From Streptomyces ambofaciens ATCC 23877 (GTDB taxonomy: Bacteria > Actinomycetota > Actinomycetes > Streptomycetales > Streptomycetaceae), in assembly GCF_001267885.1 (NCBI RefSeq), contig NZ_CP012382.1, forward strand, positions 1,408,501 through 1,472,500: DNA of 64,000 bases, in the 5' to 3' direction. Positions 24,570 through 33,049 of this stretch are shown here, one piece after another; within the stretch, counting starts at the first letter, position 1, and every line of letters begins with the position of its first letter. A model generated the notes under the pieces. It saw only the letters and a list, made by a program, of their open reading frames with translations, searched no databases and was not told where the DNA came from. The position numbers were made by a program, and so were the translations under genes.

Positions 24570-25331
24570 TCAGGCCACGCCGGCGTTCAGGAAGATGCCA
24601 CCGTCGACCACCAGCGTCTGCCCGGTGACCCAGTCGGACTGAGCCGAGGTGAGGAACGCGGCGGCGCCGCCGATGTCGGAGGGCACGCCGAGCCGGCCCA
24701 GCGGGTAGCCCGCGGCGGCCTCCTCCTCGCGGCCCTCGTACAGGGCGGCGGCGAACTTGGTCTTCACGACGGCCGGGGCGATCGCGTTGACCCGCACCTT
24801 GGGCGCGAACTCGTGCGCGAGCTGCGCGGTGAGGTTGATCAGCGCGGCCTTGCTGACGCCGTAGGCGGCGATGAAGGGCGAGGGCGACAGGCCCGCCACC
24901 GAGGCGATGTTGACGATCGCGCCGCCGTTGTCCTTCTGCCAGGCGTGCCAGGTGCGCTGGGCGAAACCGAGCGCCGAGATGACGTTGGTCTCGTAGACCT
25001 TGCGCGCGACGTTCAGGTCGAGGTCGGCGATCGGCCCGAACACCGGGTTGGTGCCGGCGTTGTTGACCAGGAAGTCGACGCGGCCGAAGGCCTCCATCGT
25101 GCGCTCGACGGCGACGGCCTGGTGGGCCTCGTCGTGCGCCTTGCCCGCGACGCCGATGACCCGGTCGGAGCCGAGCTTGTCGACGGCCTCCTTGAGGGCT
25201 TCCTCGTTGCGTCCGGTGATGCAGACGCGGTCGCCGCGCGCGACGAGCGCCTCGGCGACGCCGTAGCCGATGCCGCGGCTGGCGCCGGTGACGAGCGCGA
25301 CCTTGCCGGAGAGTCCGGGGAGTTCAGTCAT
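24570..25331 (-). CDS. SDR-family oxidoreductase
   Basis: A 253-residue classical SDR. TGASRGIG lies at residues 15-22, NNAGTN near 90, NIASVAGLS near 140 supplies the catalytic Ser, and YGVSKAA near 156 the Tyr-Lys pair. It lies 35 bp downstream of fabG on the same strand and is probably cotranscribed, so an acyl-chain ketoreductase role is possible. The start is an ATG at 25331. A 14-bp hairpin follows the stop. Confidence 0.9.
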   Translation of the reverse strand: MTELPGLSGKVALVTGASRGIGYGVAEALVARGDRVCITGRNEEALKEAVDKLGSDRVIGVAGKAHDEAHQAVAVERTMEAFGRVDFLVNNAGTNPVFGPIADLDLNVARKVYETNVISALGFAQRTWHAWQKDNGGAIVNIASVAGLSPSPFIAAYGVSKAALINLTAQLAHEFAPKVRVNAIAPAVVKTKFAAALYEGREEEAAAGYPLGRLGVPSDIGGAAAFLTSAQSDWVTGQTLVVDGGIFLNAGVA

Positions 25332-25366
25332 GTCAGTGTTCCCTAGGTTCCCTAGTCTCCGCGCCC

Positions 25367-26128
25367 CTAGTCGAGCGGTCCGCCGGCCACGTACAGCACC
25401 TGGCCGGAGACGAAGCCGGCGGCCTCGCCGGTGAAGAAGGCGATGGCGTTGGCGATGTCCTCGGGCTCGCCGACGCGCGCCACCGGGATCTGCGTGGCCG
25501 CCGCGGCCTTGAAGTCGTCGAAGCCCATGCCGACGCGGTCGGCGGTGGCCTTGGTCATCTCGGTGGCGATGAAGCCGGGGGCGACGGAGTTGGCGGTGAC
25601 GCCGAACTTGCCGAGCTCCTTGGCGAGGGTCTTGGTGAAGCCCTGCAGACCGGCCTTGGCGGCGGAGTAGTTGACCTGGCCGCGGTTGCCGAGCGCCGAG
25701 GACGAGGACAGGTTGACGATGCGGCCGAAGCCGGCGTCCACCATGTGCTTCTGGCAGGCCTTGGACATCAGGAAGGCGCCGCGCAGGTGCACGTTCATGA
25801 CGGTGTCCCAGTCGGAGACGCTCATCTTGAACAGCAGGTTGTCGCGCAGCACGCCCGCGTTGTTGACCAGGATCGTCGGCGCGCCCAGTTCCTCGGCGAT
25901 CCGCGCGACGGCCGCCTCGACCTGCGCCTCGTCGGAGACGTCGCAGCCGACCGCGATCGCCTTGCCGCCGGCCGCGGTGATCTTCTCCACGGTGTCCTTG
26001 CAGGCCGCCTCGTCGAGGTCGAGGACGGCGACGGCGCGGCCCTCTGCGGCCAGTCGTACGGCGGTGGCGGCACCGATGCCGCGCGCGGCTCCGGTGACGA
26101 CGGCGACCCGCTGCTCAGTGGTGGACAT
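25367..26128 (-). CDS. fabG: 3-oxoacyl-ACP reductase type SDR
   Basis: A 253-residue FabG-type ketoreductase. TGAARGIGAATAVRLA is at residues 12-27, NNAGVLRDNLLFKM near 89-102 is highly FabG-like, NLSSSSALGNRGQVNYSAAK gives the Ser/Tyr/Lys catalytic residues, and SVAPGFIATEM follows. It reduces beta-ketoacyl-ACP or CoA with NADPH. Many Streptomyces have several fabG paralogues, so this need not be the essential fatty-acid-synthesis copy. The ATG at 26128 has GGAGAA upstream. It is the first gene of a probable two-gene SDR operon. Confidence 0.88.
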   Translation of the reverse strand: MSTTEQRVAVVTGAARGIGAATAVRLAAEGRAVAVLDLDEAACKDTVEKITAAGGKAIAVGCDVSDEAQVEAAVARIAEELGAPTILVNNAGVLRDNLLFKMSVSDWDTVMNVHLRGAFLMSKACQKHMVDAGFGRIVNLSSSSALGNRGQVNYSAAKAGLQGFTKTLAKELGKFGVTANSVAPGFIATEMTKATADRVGMGFDDFKAAAATQIPVARVGEPEDIANAIAFFTGEAAGFVSGQVLYVAGGPLD

Positions 26129-26399
26129 TGCTGCTTCTCCTCGTCCTGGGGATGCGGCCCATGCGGGGCTCCGCGAGGCGCCCAGTGGTGAGCGACCGCT
26201 TAGTACCTTCCGCAGACGTGACGCTAGAAGCCCTGGCACCCGGTGTCAACGGGACACCGGGCCGGTGTGATCCATCACCCGGGGTTCCCGGCGGGTCGCC
26301 ATGCCCGCCCCACCCGATCGGCCCACCGCTGCGGGCCCTCGCGCCACCGGCCCCCTAGCGTCGGAGCTCGAGCCACTCGTGGCCGGAAAGGAGGCGTCC

Positions 26400-27209
26400 A
26401 TGCGCCGTCGTACCGGTGCCGCAGGCATAGCCGTCGCGATCGCCGCGATCGTGCCGCTGGCCGATCCCGCACACGCCCAGGAGACGAGCTCCTGGAACCT
26501 CACCCACCTCAAGGCGCCCCAGCCCGTCCTGGGCAGTGTCCCTGGTGACGACCCGTTCACCACCGACCCCTTCGCCACCGACCCCTTCGCCCCCGACGGC
26601 CTGTCCCCGGACGCACTGCCGCCGGACGCCCTCACCGGAGACCCGCTGGACGGGGGCGGGCCCGACGGGGGCGGGCTCGACGAGTACCGCCCGGACCAAG
26701 GCGGGCCCGACGAGTTCCGCCCGGACCAAGGCGGGCCCGACGAGTTCCGCCCGGACCAGGGCGGGCCCGACGGGACGGGAGCCGGTCAGGGCACCGGCCA
26801 GGGCGGTGACGGCGGAGGCCGGCCCGACGGGGGCCGACCCGACGAGGGACCGAGCGGTCAGGGACCGGTCGACCAGGCCGGGGCCGGGGCCGGGGCCGCC
26901 TGGCAGGCCGACGGCGGCTCCGCCGAAGGGTCGCCACCGCGGCGGGACTCGCTCCCGACGATCTCCGCGACCTCCAAGCCGAGTCCCGCCCCCACCACAC
27001 CGGCCCCGGTGGCCACCCCCACCCAGAGCCCCGCCGTACCGGGTCCCGCGACCTCCCCCGCCGTCGCACCGACGCTCGGCACCCAGGGCGGGCTGGGCGG
27101 CGCCTCGGGCACCGGGCCCAGCGACTGGGACCTCGGCATCGGCCTGACCTGCGTCGCGAGCGCCGCGCTCGCCGCCGCCTACGTGCTCAGGCGCCGCCGA
27201 CGGGTGTGA
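26400..27209 (+). CDS. Exported surface protein with DEFRPDQGGP repeats
   Basis: A 269-residue protein with a clear signal peptide (MRRRTGAAGIAVAIAAIVPL, cleavage after AHA near residue 28). After a short unique segment comes a Gly/Asp/Pro-rich region with three exact or near-exact 10-residue repeats DEFRPDQGGP (about 94-123), then a Pro/Thr/Ser-rich stalk, then a C-terminal membrane span and the tail RRRRRV. There is no LPXTG, so it is anchored by the span rather than by sortase. The ATG at 26400 is preceded by AAAGGAGG. I recognise no family. Confidence 0.75.
   Translation: MRRRTGAAGIAVAIAAIVPLADPAHAQETSSWNLTHLKAPQPVLGSVPGDDPFTTDPFATDPFAPDGLSPDALPPDALTGDPLDGGGPDGGGLDEYRPDQGGPDEFRPDQGGPDEFRPDQGGPDGTGAGQGTGQGGDGGGRPDGGRPDEGPSGQGPVDQAGAGAGAAWQADGGSAEGSPPRRDSLPTISATSKPSPAPTTPAPVATPTQSPAVPGPATSPAVAPTLGTQGGLGGASGTGPSDWDLGIGLTCVASAALAAAYVLRRRRRV
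26679..26768 (+). repeat. 30-bp in-frame tandem repeat, three copies
   Basis: Three adjacent 30-bp units beginning GACGAGTTCCGCCCGGACCA encode DE(F/Y)RPDQGGP in the surface protein. Copies differ at one or two bases, so the expansion is recent and copy number may vary among strains. Confidence 0.9.
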
Positions 27210-27229
27210 CCCCCGGGCACGGGGGCCGC

Positions 27230-27613
27230 CTACCGCACCAGCAGGTCGAGGAGCCGTTCCGTCTCGGCCGCCGGGTCGGCCGTGAGGCCGGTGTGGACCG
27301 GGCCGGGCTGCACGATGGTGGAGCGGGGGGCGATCAGCCAGCGGAAGCGGCGGCCGGGGTCGTCGTGGGCCGCCTGGCCCGCCGCGTCCCCGCCGGTGCA
27401 CAGGCTCTCGACGGCACGCAGCGCCGCCCGCACGCCGGGCAGGTCCACGTGCCGGTCGAGGGCCAGCAGCCGGCCCTCGTCGAGGTGGGTGCGAGCGCCC
27501 ACGTAGGAACGCGCCCGGCAGTACACGAGGACTCCGGCGTTGACGCACTCCCCGCGCTCGACCCGGGGCACGACGCGCAGCAGCGCGTACTCGAAGACAT
27601 GACGGTCACTCAC
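27230..27613 (-). CDS. DUF3037 protein, coupled to the HipA-like kinase
   Basis: A 127-residue protein of the DUF3037 family, recognised by FEYALLRVVPRVERGECVNA then GVLVYCRARSYVGAR. It has no known activity. Its GTG start lies inside the stop of the upstream HipA-like gene (GTGA, 27610-27613), so it is translationally coupled to it. The same pairing of a HipA-like kinase with DUF3037 recurs in bacteria, suggesting that the small protein is a partner, antitoxin or substrate. Confidence 0.85.
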   Translation of the reverse strand: MSDRHVFEYALLRVVPRVERGECVNAGVLVYCRARSYVGARTHLDEGRLLALDRHVDLPGVRAALRAVESLCTGGDAAGQAAHDDPGRRFRWLIAPRSTIVQPGPVHTGLTADPAAETERLLDLLVR

Positions 27614-28371
27614 CGGTGTCCCCCACTCTGGATGCGTTCGTGGACGCCGGCGGCCCGGGCCAGCAGCGGCCGGGCGTAGGCGCGCCGCAGCTCGTCGGGC
27701 GTGGCGAAGCCGGGCTCGTCCAGCAGCCAGACGTCCGGGATCTCGGCGGTGACGTCGGCGATGAGTTCCTCGGTGACCAGCGGGGCGAGCTCGGCGGCGG
27801 CCGCGCGGACGTCCGGGGCGAAGCGCGCCAGGGCGTGGTCCGAGGCGTCGTAGGGCCGGGCGGCGGAGGTCTCGGCGCCGGGCCAGTTGTGGTGCCAGAT
27901 CATGGTGGCGCCGTGGTCGACGAGCCACACCTCGCCCCGCCACCGCAGCAGGTTGGGGTTCCGCCAGGACCGGTCGACGTTGTTCACCAGGGCGTCGAAC
28001 CACACGATCCGTCCGGCCTCCTCCGCGCTCACCTCGAAGGCGAGCGGGTCGAAGCCGAGGGCGCCGGACAGGAAGTCCATCCCGAGGTTGGTGCCACCGC
28101 TCGACTTGAGCAGTTCCTGCACCTGCTGGTCGGGTTCGCCGAGCCCCAGCACCGGGTCGAGGCCGACCGTCACCAGGCGCGGTACCCGCAAGCCCAGCCG
28201 TCGGGCGAGTTCCCCGCAGACCACCTCGGCGACGAGCGTCTTGCGGCCCTGTCCCGCGCCGGTGAACTTCAGCACGTAGGTCCCGAGGTCGTCGGCCTCG
28301 ATCAGTCCCGGCAGCGAACCGCCTTCACGCAACGGCGTGATGTAGCGGGTCGCGATGACTTCCTTGAGCAT
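27610..28371 (-). CDS. HipA-like kinase domain protein
   Basis: A 253-residue stand-alone kinase-like protein. GTYVLKFTGAGQGRKTLVAE (about 30-49) is the nucleotide-binding strand-loop with the invariant Lys in VLKF. FDALVNNVDRSWRNPNLL near 124-141 is the catalytic loop with D and N, and WLVDHGATM near 149 holds the metal-binding Asp. It is shorter than toxin HipA and lacks its N-terminal lobe extension. It may phosphorylate a protein, lipid or small molecule. It forms an overlapping pair with DUF3037 and starts at an ATG at 28371. Confidence 0.82.
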   Translation of the reverse strand: MLKEVIATRYITPLREGGSLPGLIEADDLGTYVLKFTGAGQGRKTLVAEVVCGELARRLGLRVPRLVTVGLDPVLGLGEPDQQVQELLKSSGGTNLGMDFLSGALGFDPLAFEVSAEEAGRIVWFDALVNNVDRSWRNPNLLRWRGEVWLVDHGATMIWHHNWPGAETSAARPYDASDHALARFAPDVRAAAAELAPLVTEELIADVTAEIPDVWLLDEPGFATPDELRRAYARPLLARAAGVHERIQSGGHR

Positions 28372-28562
28372 CGCCCCAGGTTACCGGCGGGACGTGACGG
28401 AGCGGACCTCGGGCGGGACGCGGCCGACAGCGGATCGACAGCCGTGGTTTACGCCCGTCCGACCGCCGACCCGACAGCATCTCGGCACGGTCTGAACAGC
28501 ATGTGCACCGGGCCCGTACCTCTCGGCAGATCATCACGCATCCACCCCGGAAGGGACCCAGC

Positions 28563-29057
28563 ATGACCAGCGCATCGTTCCACCCCGCAGCCGGACCGGC
28601 TCGTCGTACCGTCGTGGCCGCGGCCGGAGCGGCGGGGCTCGCCGTCGCGCTGACCGCCTGCGGCGGGTCCGACGACGACGCGTCGGGCGACACCGGCGCC
28701 GCACCGTCGGCCCCCTCCGCCGAGTCGACGGACGGCGGCGGCTCGGGCGGCGACGACGCCGGTGCCGGCGCGGCGCTCGCGGCGACCGCGGACATCCCCG
28801 AAGGCGGCGGCAAGGTCTTCGCCGATCAGAAGGTGGTGGTCACCCAGCCCGCGGCGGGCGAGTTCAAGGCGTTCTCGGCCACCTGCACCCACCAGGGCTG
28901 CGCGGTGAAGAGCGTGGCCGAGGGTGTCATCAACTGCCCCTGCCACAACAGCAACTTCTCCATCACCGACGGCAGCGTGCAGAGCGGTCCGGCGCGCAAA
29001 CCGCTGCCGGCCGTGCAGATCACGGTCAGCGGTGACTCGATCCGGCTGGCCGGATGA
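28563..29057 (+). CDS. Rieske [2Fe-2S] lipoprotein
   Basis: A 164-residue exported iron-sulfur protein. The N-terminus has ARRT followed by a hydrophobic stretch and the lipobox LTAC (C33), so it looks like a twin-arginine lipoprotein. A disordered Ser/Asp/Gly linker follows, then the Rieske fold with CTHQGC (108-113) and CPCH (125-128). C108, H110, C125 and H128 bind the cluster, and C113-C127 can form the disulfide. It is not the bc1-complex subunit, being much shorter and without bc1 genes. It overlaps the next gene by ATGA. Confidence 0.9.
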   Translation: MTSASFHPAAGPARRTVVAAAGAAGLAVALTACGGSDDDASGDTGAAPSAPSAESTDGGGSGGDDAGAGAALAATADIPEGGGKVFADQKVVVTQPAAGEFKAFSATCTHQGCAVKSVAEGVINCPCHNSNFSITDGSVQSGPARKPLPAVQITVSGDSIRLAG

Positions 29058-29521
29058 CCGTCGCTCAGCGCCGGGGCCGGAAGATCATGATGACCCCCGG
29101 TGAGCTGGACGCGTTCCTCACCGTCCAGCGCACCTGCCGGGTCGCCACGGTCTCGGCCGACGGCGCCCCGCACGTGAGCACGCTCTGGTTCGCCTGGGAC
29201 GGCTCCTCGATGTGGCTCTACTCGGTCGTGCGCAGTCGGCGCTGGACGGATCTGCGGCGCGACCCCCGGGTGGCCGTCGTCGTCGACACCGGGGAGGAGT
29301 ACGACGAGCTGCGGGGCGCGGAGCTGTCCGGCCGGGTGGACTTCGTGGGCGAGGCACCCCGCACGGGCGAGCTGTGCGCCGAACTCGACTTCCCGGAGAC
29401 GCTCTTCGCCCGCAAGAACTTCGGGCTGGAGGAGATGCCGCACGACGGCCGCCACGCCTGGCTGCGGCTGACCCCCGAGAAGGTCGTCTCCTGGGACTTC
29501 CGCAAGCTGGCCTCGCCGTGA
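29054..29521 (+). CDS. PPOX/FDOR-family flavin oxidoreductase-like protein
   Basis: A 155-residue split-barrel protein of the pyridoxamine-phosphate-oxidase-like group, which includes F420- and FMN-dependent reductases. CRVATVSADGAPHVSTLWFA near 31-50 is the first strand pair, and RRWTDLRRDPRVAVVVDTGE near 74-93 the cofactor region. The substrate and cofactor are unknown. Its ATG overlaps the Rieske stop (29054-29057), so the two are coupled. It may provide or use electrons with the Rieske lipoprotein, although the latter is extracellular. Confidence 0.8.
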   Translation: MTVAQRRGRKIMMTPGELDAFLTVQRTCRVATVSADGAPHVSTLWFAWDGSSMWLYSVVRSRRWTDLRRDPRVAVVVDTGEEYDELRGAELSGRVDFVGEAPRTGELCAELDFPETLFARKNFGLEEMPHDGRHAWLRLTPEKVVSWDFRKLASP

Positions 29522-29556
29522 GCTGAGCACGGCGGGCGAGCCGCACGCGGGGGCTG

Positions 29557-30459
29557 TCAGCGGAGCCGTCCCGCCGTCGCCCGCAACGCCTCCACCGCCG
29601 CCCGGATCGACGGGCGGCGGTCGGCGTCCGCGCGCCAGACGACGTACACGTGCCTGCGCACCCGTTGCCTCAGCGGCGAGGTGACGACCCCGTCCGGCAC
29701 CGGATGGCGTCCGAGCAGGGGGGCGATGCACACCCCGAGCCCGGCGGCGACCAGCCCCAGCTGGGTGTGGGTCTCGGCCGCGCGGTGGCCGATGATCGGC
29801 TCGATGCCCTTCGAGCGCAGCGTGAACATCAGCCACTCATGGCAGAACTCGCCCTCTCCCCAGGTGATCCACTCGTCCTCCGCGAACTCGGCGAGGTCCA
29901 CCTCGTCCCGGCCCGCGAGCGGGTGCCCGGCCGGCATGGCCACGTCGGCGGGGTCGTCCAGGAGCTGTGCCTTGACCAGGCCGTCGGGCAGCGGCATCGG
30001 CTTGTTGTACCAGTCGAGTACGACGGCCAGGTCGAGGTCACCGCGCACCACGCCGGAGATGCCGCGTTCCGGTTCCAGCTCGCAGGAGCGGATGCGCAGG
30101 GCGGGGTGCTCGGTGCGCAGGGCGGACAGCGCCGCGGGGAAGAGTCCGCGGGCGGCCGTGGGGAACGCCGACAGCCTCAGTTCGCCCGCCACCTGGCCAC
30201 GCTGCGCCTCCAGGTCGGCCTGGGCGAGCTCGACCTGGGAGAGGATGCGGGCCGCGTGCTCGGCGAGCAGCCGCCCGGCGTCCGTGAGCCGCACACCGCG
30301 GCCGTTCTTGGCGAGCAGTCGCTGCCCGGCCTCGCGCTCCAGCTTGGCCATCTGCTGGGAGACGGCCGAGGTGGTGATGTGCAGGCCCGCGGCGGCTCCG
30401 CTGACCGATCCGTGCCGGGCCAGGGCATCGAGGGTGCGCAGGCGCTCCAGGTTCAACAT
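29557..30459 (-). CDS. LysR-family transcriptional regulator
   Basis: A 300-residue LysR regulator. The winged HTH spans residues 1-60 (MLNLERLRTLDALARHGSVS, then AAAGLHITTSAVSQQMAKLE), and the C-terminal effector domain follows from about 90. It is divergent from an EamA transporter with a 75-bp gap, the usual layout when a LysR protein controls the transporter. The ATG at 30459 gives the family N-terminus; the open frame beyond it is not coding. Confidence 0.93.
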   Translation of the reverse strand: MLNLERLRTLDALARHGSVSGAAAGLHITTSAVSQQMAKLEREAGQRLLAKNGRGVRLTDAGRLLAEHAARILSQVELAQADLEAQRGQVAGELRLSAFPTAARGLFPAALSALRTEHPALRIRSCELEPERGISGVVRGDLDLAVVLDWYNKPMPLPDGLVKAQLLDDPADVAMPAGHPLAGRDEVDLAEFAEDEWITWGEGEFCHEWLMFTLRSKGIEPIIGHRAAETHTQLGLVAAGLGVCIAPLLGRHPVPDGVVTSPLRQRVRRHVYVVWRADADRRPSIRAAVEALRATAGRLR

Positions 30460-30469
30460 GTAAGCAATA

Positions 30470-30510
30470 CTACGAGGTACTGCGTGCGAAATCTCGATTG
30501 TGCTACGAGG
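30470..30510. promoter_or_regulatory. Direct repeat in the LysR/EamA intergenic region
   Basis: CTACGAGG occurs at 30470-30477 and 30503-30510, 33 bp apart and on the same face of the helix, in the 75-bp space between the divergent starts. It is a candidate LysR recognition pair. Confidence 0.4.
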
Positions 30511-30534
30511 ACGGGGTGCGTCATCGTGGTCCGC

Positions 30535-31506
30535 ATGAGTACCCCGGTCACGCACTCCCCCGCAGTCCGCCGCGCCGTCGACTGGCGGCTGCGCTTCGGC
30601 CTGCTCTCCCTCGTCTGGGGCTTCAGCTTCCTCTTCATCAAGGTGGGGACCGAGGCCTTCGCCCCGTTCCAGGTCACGCTGGGGCGGCTGGTGTTCGGGA
30701 CGGCGGTGGTCGTCGTGGCGATGGCCGTGAAGCGGGAGCGGCTGCCGCGCGGGGCGTGGACCTGGGCGCATCTGGCGGTCGCCGGGTTCCTGCTCAACGC
30801 GCTGCCGTTCTCCCTGTTCGCCTTCTCGGAACTGACGATCCCGTCCTCGCTCGCCGGCATCTGCAACGCGACCTCGCCGCTGTGGGGCATGGCCCTGTCG
30901 CTGGTCGCCCTCTCCGAGGACCGCCCCACCCGGCGGCGGGTGGCCGGCCTGGGCATCGGCTTCCTCGGTGTCCTGACGGTGCTGGGTGTCTGGCAGGGCT
31001 TCCACGGCCTGGACGTCACGGGCACGGCCCTGGCGCTGCTGGCCTCGCTCAGCTATCCGATCGGCTGGATCTACGTCCGCCGCACGCTGGCCGGCTCCAG
31101 CCACTCCCACCTCTCCCTGACCGGCGCGCAGTTGTCCCTGGCCACACTGCAACTGGCCTTCGTGACCCCGCTGTTCACCTCGATGCCGAGCAGCTTCCCG
31201 CTGCTTCCGCTGCTGTCGGTCGCGGCGCTGGGCGTCCTCGGGACGGGGCTCGCCTTCCTGATCCAGTACGACCTGGTCGCCGAGGTCGGCCCGACGACGG
31301 CCCAGATGGTCACGTACTTCACCCCGGTCATCGCCACCGCCGCGGGCGTCGTCCTGCTCGGGGAGTCCCTGTCCTGGTCGACGCCGCTGGGGGCGGTGAT
31401 CGTCCTCGCGGGCGCGGCCCTCACCCAGTCGCGGCCCAGGGCCACCGCGGAGGGCACGGCGCGGCGGACCCTCCGCAGGCCGGAACGCGAGAAGGCCCCG
31501 ACGTAG
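30535..31506 (+). CDS. EamA/DMT-family transporter
   Basis: A 323-residue membrane protein with ten predicted spans in two EamA repeats, of the drug/metabolite transporter superfamily. It starts LRFGLLSLVWGFSFLFIKVG, the first EamA helix, and the second repeat ends ATAAGVVLLGESLSWSTPLG, the conserved G-E segment. It probably exports amino acids or metabolites under LysR control. The ATG at 30535 follows the short intergenic region; a GTG a few codons upstream is possible. Confidence 0.9.
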   Translation: MSTPVTHSPAVRRAVDWRLRFGLLSLVWGFSFLFIKVGTEAFAPFQVTLGRLVFGTAVVVVAMAVKRERLPRGAWTWAHLAVAGFLLNALPFSLFAFSELTIPSSLAGICNATSPLWGMALSLVALSEDRPTRRRVAGLGIGFLGVLTVLGVWQGFHGLDVTGTALALLASLSYPIGWIYVRRTLAGSSHSHLSLTGAQLSLATLQLAFVTPLFTSMPSSFPLLPLLSVAALGVLGTGLAFLIQYDLVAEVGPTTAQMVTYFTPVIATAAGVVLLGESLSWSTPLGAVIVLAGAALTQSRPRATAEGTARRTLRRPEREKAPT

Positions 31507-31651
31507 GTGGGCGGCTCCCCCTCGCCCGGGCACGGAACGGACGCCCTCGGCCCCGCCGACGTCCCGCCCGCACGACGTCGGCGCGAAGGGGCTCGGGCGG
31601 CCCGGCACGGCCGACGACGCTCCCGCGAGAGCCCCGCGCCGGCCTTTCGCC

Positions 31652-31699
31652 CCGGCTCACCGGCTCACCGGCTCACCGGCTCACCGGCTCACCGGCTCA
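31652..31699. repeat. 8-bp tandem repeat, six copies
   Basis: Six perfect copies of CCGGCTCA plus a partial seventh, between the convergent EamA and MocR genes. It is a simple-sequence tract that could vary in length between strains. Confidence 0.9.
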
Positions 31700-31711
31700 C
31701 CGGCGAGCACC

Positions 31712-33049
31712 TCACACGTGGCTCCTGAGCCGCCCCGTCCTCGCCCCCACCGCCTCCGCGACCGCGTCCGCCAGCGGCCCGATGTCGCCCTCGGTCAGCG
31801 TCGAGACGGTGATCCGGACGCCCGGCGGGGCGGTCAGCCGGAAGCGCGCGCCCGGTGCCACCGCCCAGCCGGCGTGCAACAGCCGGGCGACGGCGCCGGT
31901 CTCGTCCGGCACCGGGACCCACACGTTCATGCCGCTGCGCCCGTGCGCGGTGATCCCGCGTTCCGCGAGAGCGCCGAGCAGCGCGTCCCGGCGTCGCCCG
32001 TAGGCCACCGCCACCGCCTGCGGGTCCACCGAGCCGTCCACCCACAGCCGGGCCACGGCCCGCTGGGTGATGCGGCTGACCCAGCCGGGGCCCAGCCGCT
32101 GCCGCCCGCGCACCCGGTCGAGCGTGACGGCGTCCCCGGTGAGCACGGCGAGCCGCAGGTCGGGGCCGTAGGCCTTGGCGGCGGAGCGGACGAAGGCCCA
32201 GTGGCGCGTCGTACCGGCGAGGGGATGCAGGGGCAGGTCGACGATGCGGTGGCCGTGATCGTCCTCGATCAGCAGCGTCCCGGGGTACTCGCCCAGCACG
32301 GCCCGCAGCGCACGCGCGCGTGCGGCGCTCACCGCGGCGCCCGTCGGATTCTGCGCCCGGTCCGTGACGACCAGGGCCCGGGCACCGGCCGCGAGGACCC
32401 GGCGTACGTCGTCGGGCAGCGGCCCCTCGTCGTCGACCCCGACGGCCACCGTGCGCAGGCCGAGCGCGGGGACCAGGTCGAGGAGGCTGCCCCAGCCGGG
32501 ATCCTCGACGGCGACGGCGTCCCCTGCCCTGAGGTGGGTCGCGAGCACCCGTTCCATGGCGTCCAGCGAGCCGGACGTGACGGCCACGGGCCCGTCCGGC
32601 ACCCCGTCCGCGTCCAGTTCGGCCCGGGCGACGCGCAGCAGCTCCGGCTCCACGGCCGCGTGCCCGTACAGCACCGGCTCCCGGTCGCCCTGCTCGGCCG
32701 CGGCGGCGAACGCCGGGCCCAGGGCGGGCAGCAGGGCCGGGTCCGGGTTGCCGTCGGACACGTCGCGCGCCCCCTCCGGCACCTCCACCCGGATGAACTC
32801 GCGCCCGGTGGTGGCAGGAGTGGCACGCACCCGGCTGCCCCGCCGCCCGGCCGTCTCGATGACCCCGCGCTCGCGCAGGGTGCGGTAGGCCGCGGCGACC
32901 GTGTTCGGGTTCACCCCCAGCTGCTCCGCCAACTCCCGCATCGGCGGCAGCGGTTGCCCCGGTTCGAGCTCGCCCGCGCCCACCGCGCGCTCGATGCTCG
33001 CCGAAATCTCTGCTGCGCCCCGCCCCGTGAACCTATATTCTCCTAGCAC
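31712..33049 (-). CDS. MocR/PdxR-type GntR regulator with aminotransferase domain
   Basis: A 445-residue MocR-subfamily protein. The GntR winged HTH occupies residues 1-75 (GQPLPPMRELAEQLGVNPNT then AAYRTLRERGVIE), and the rest is a class I aminotransferase fold. The PLP-binding Lys is in SAAKAYGPDLRLA and the NPTG motif is present. PdxR and GabR relatives use PLP as effector. It is divergent from a PPOX-family gene, with only 35 bp between the starts, and its GTG start lies inside one of two direct repeats that are the probable binding site. Confidence 0.92.
   Translation of the reverse strand: MLGEYRFTGRGAAEISASIERAVGAGELEPGQPLPPMRELAEQLGVNPNTVAAAYRTLRERGVIETAGRRGSRVRATPATTGREFIRVEVPEGARDVSDGNPDPALLPALGPAFAAAAEQGDREPVLYGHAAVEPELLRVARAELDADGVPDGPVAVTSGSLDAMERVLATHLRAGDAVAVEDPGWGSLLDLVPALGLRTVAVGVDDEGPLPDDVRRVLAAGARALVVTDRAQNPTGAAVSAARARALRAVLGEYPGTLLIEDDHGHRIVDLPLHPLAGTTRHWAFVRSAAKAYGPDLRLAVLTGDAVTLDRVRGRQRLGPGWVSRITQRAVARLWVDGSVDPQAVAVAYGRRRDALLGALAERGITAHGRSGMNVWVPVPDETGAVARLLHAGWAVAPGARFRLTAPPGVRITVSTLTEGDIGPLADAVAEAVGARTGRLRSHV

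Noticed and set aside
29557..31608. 683-residue frame that would fuse LysR to an N-terminal extension
   Set aside because: The first 383 residues are antisense to the EamA gene; LysR clearly starts at 30459.
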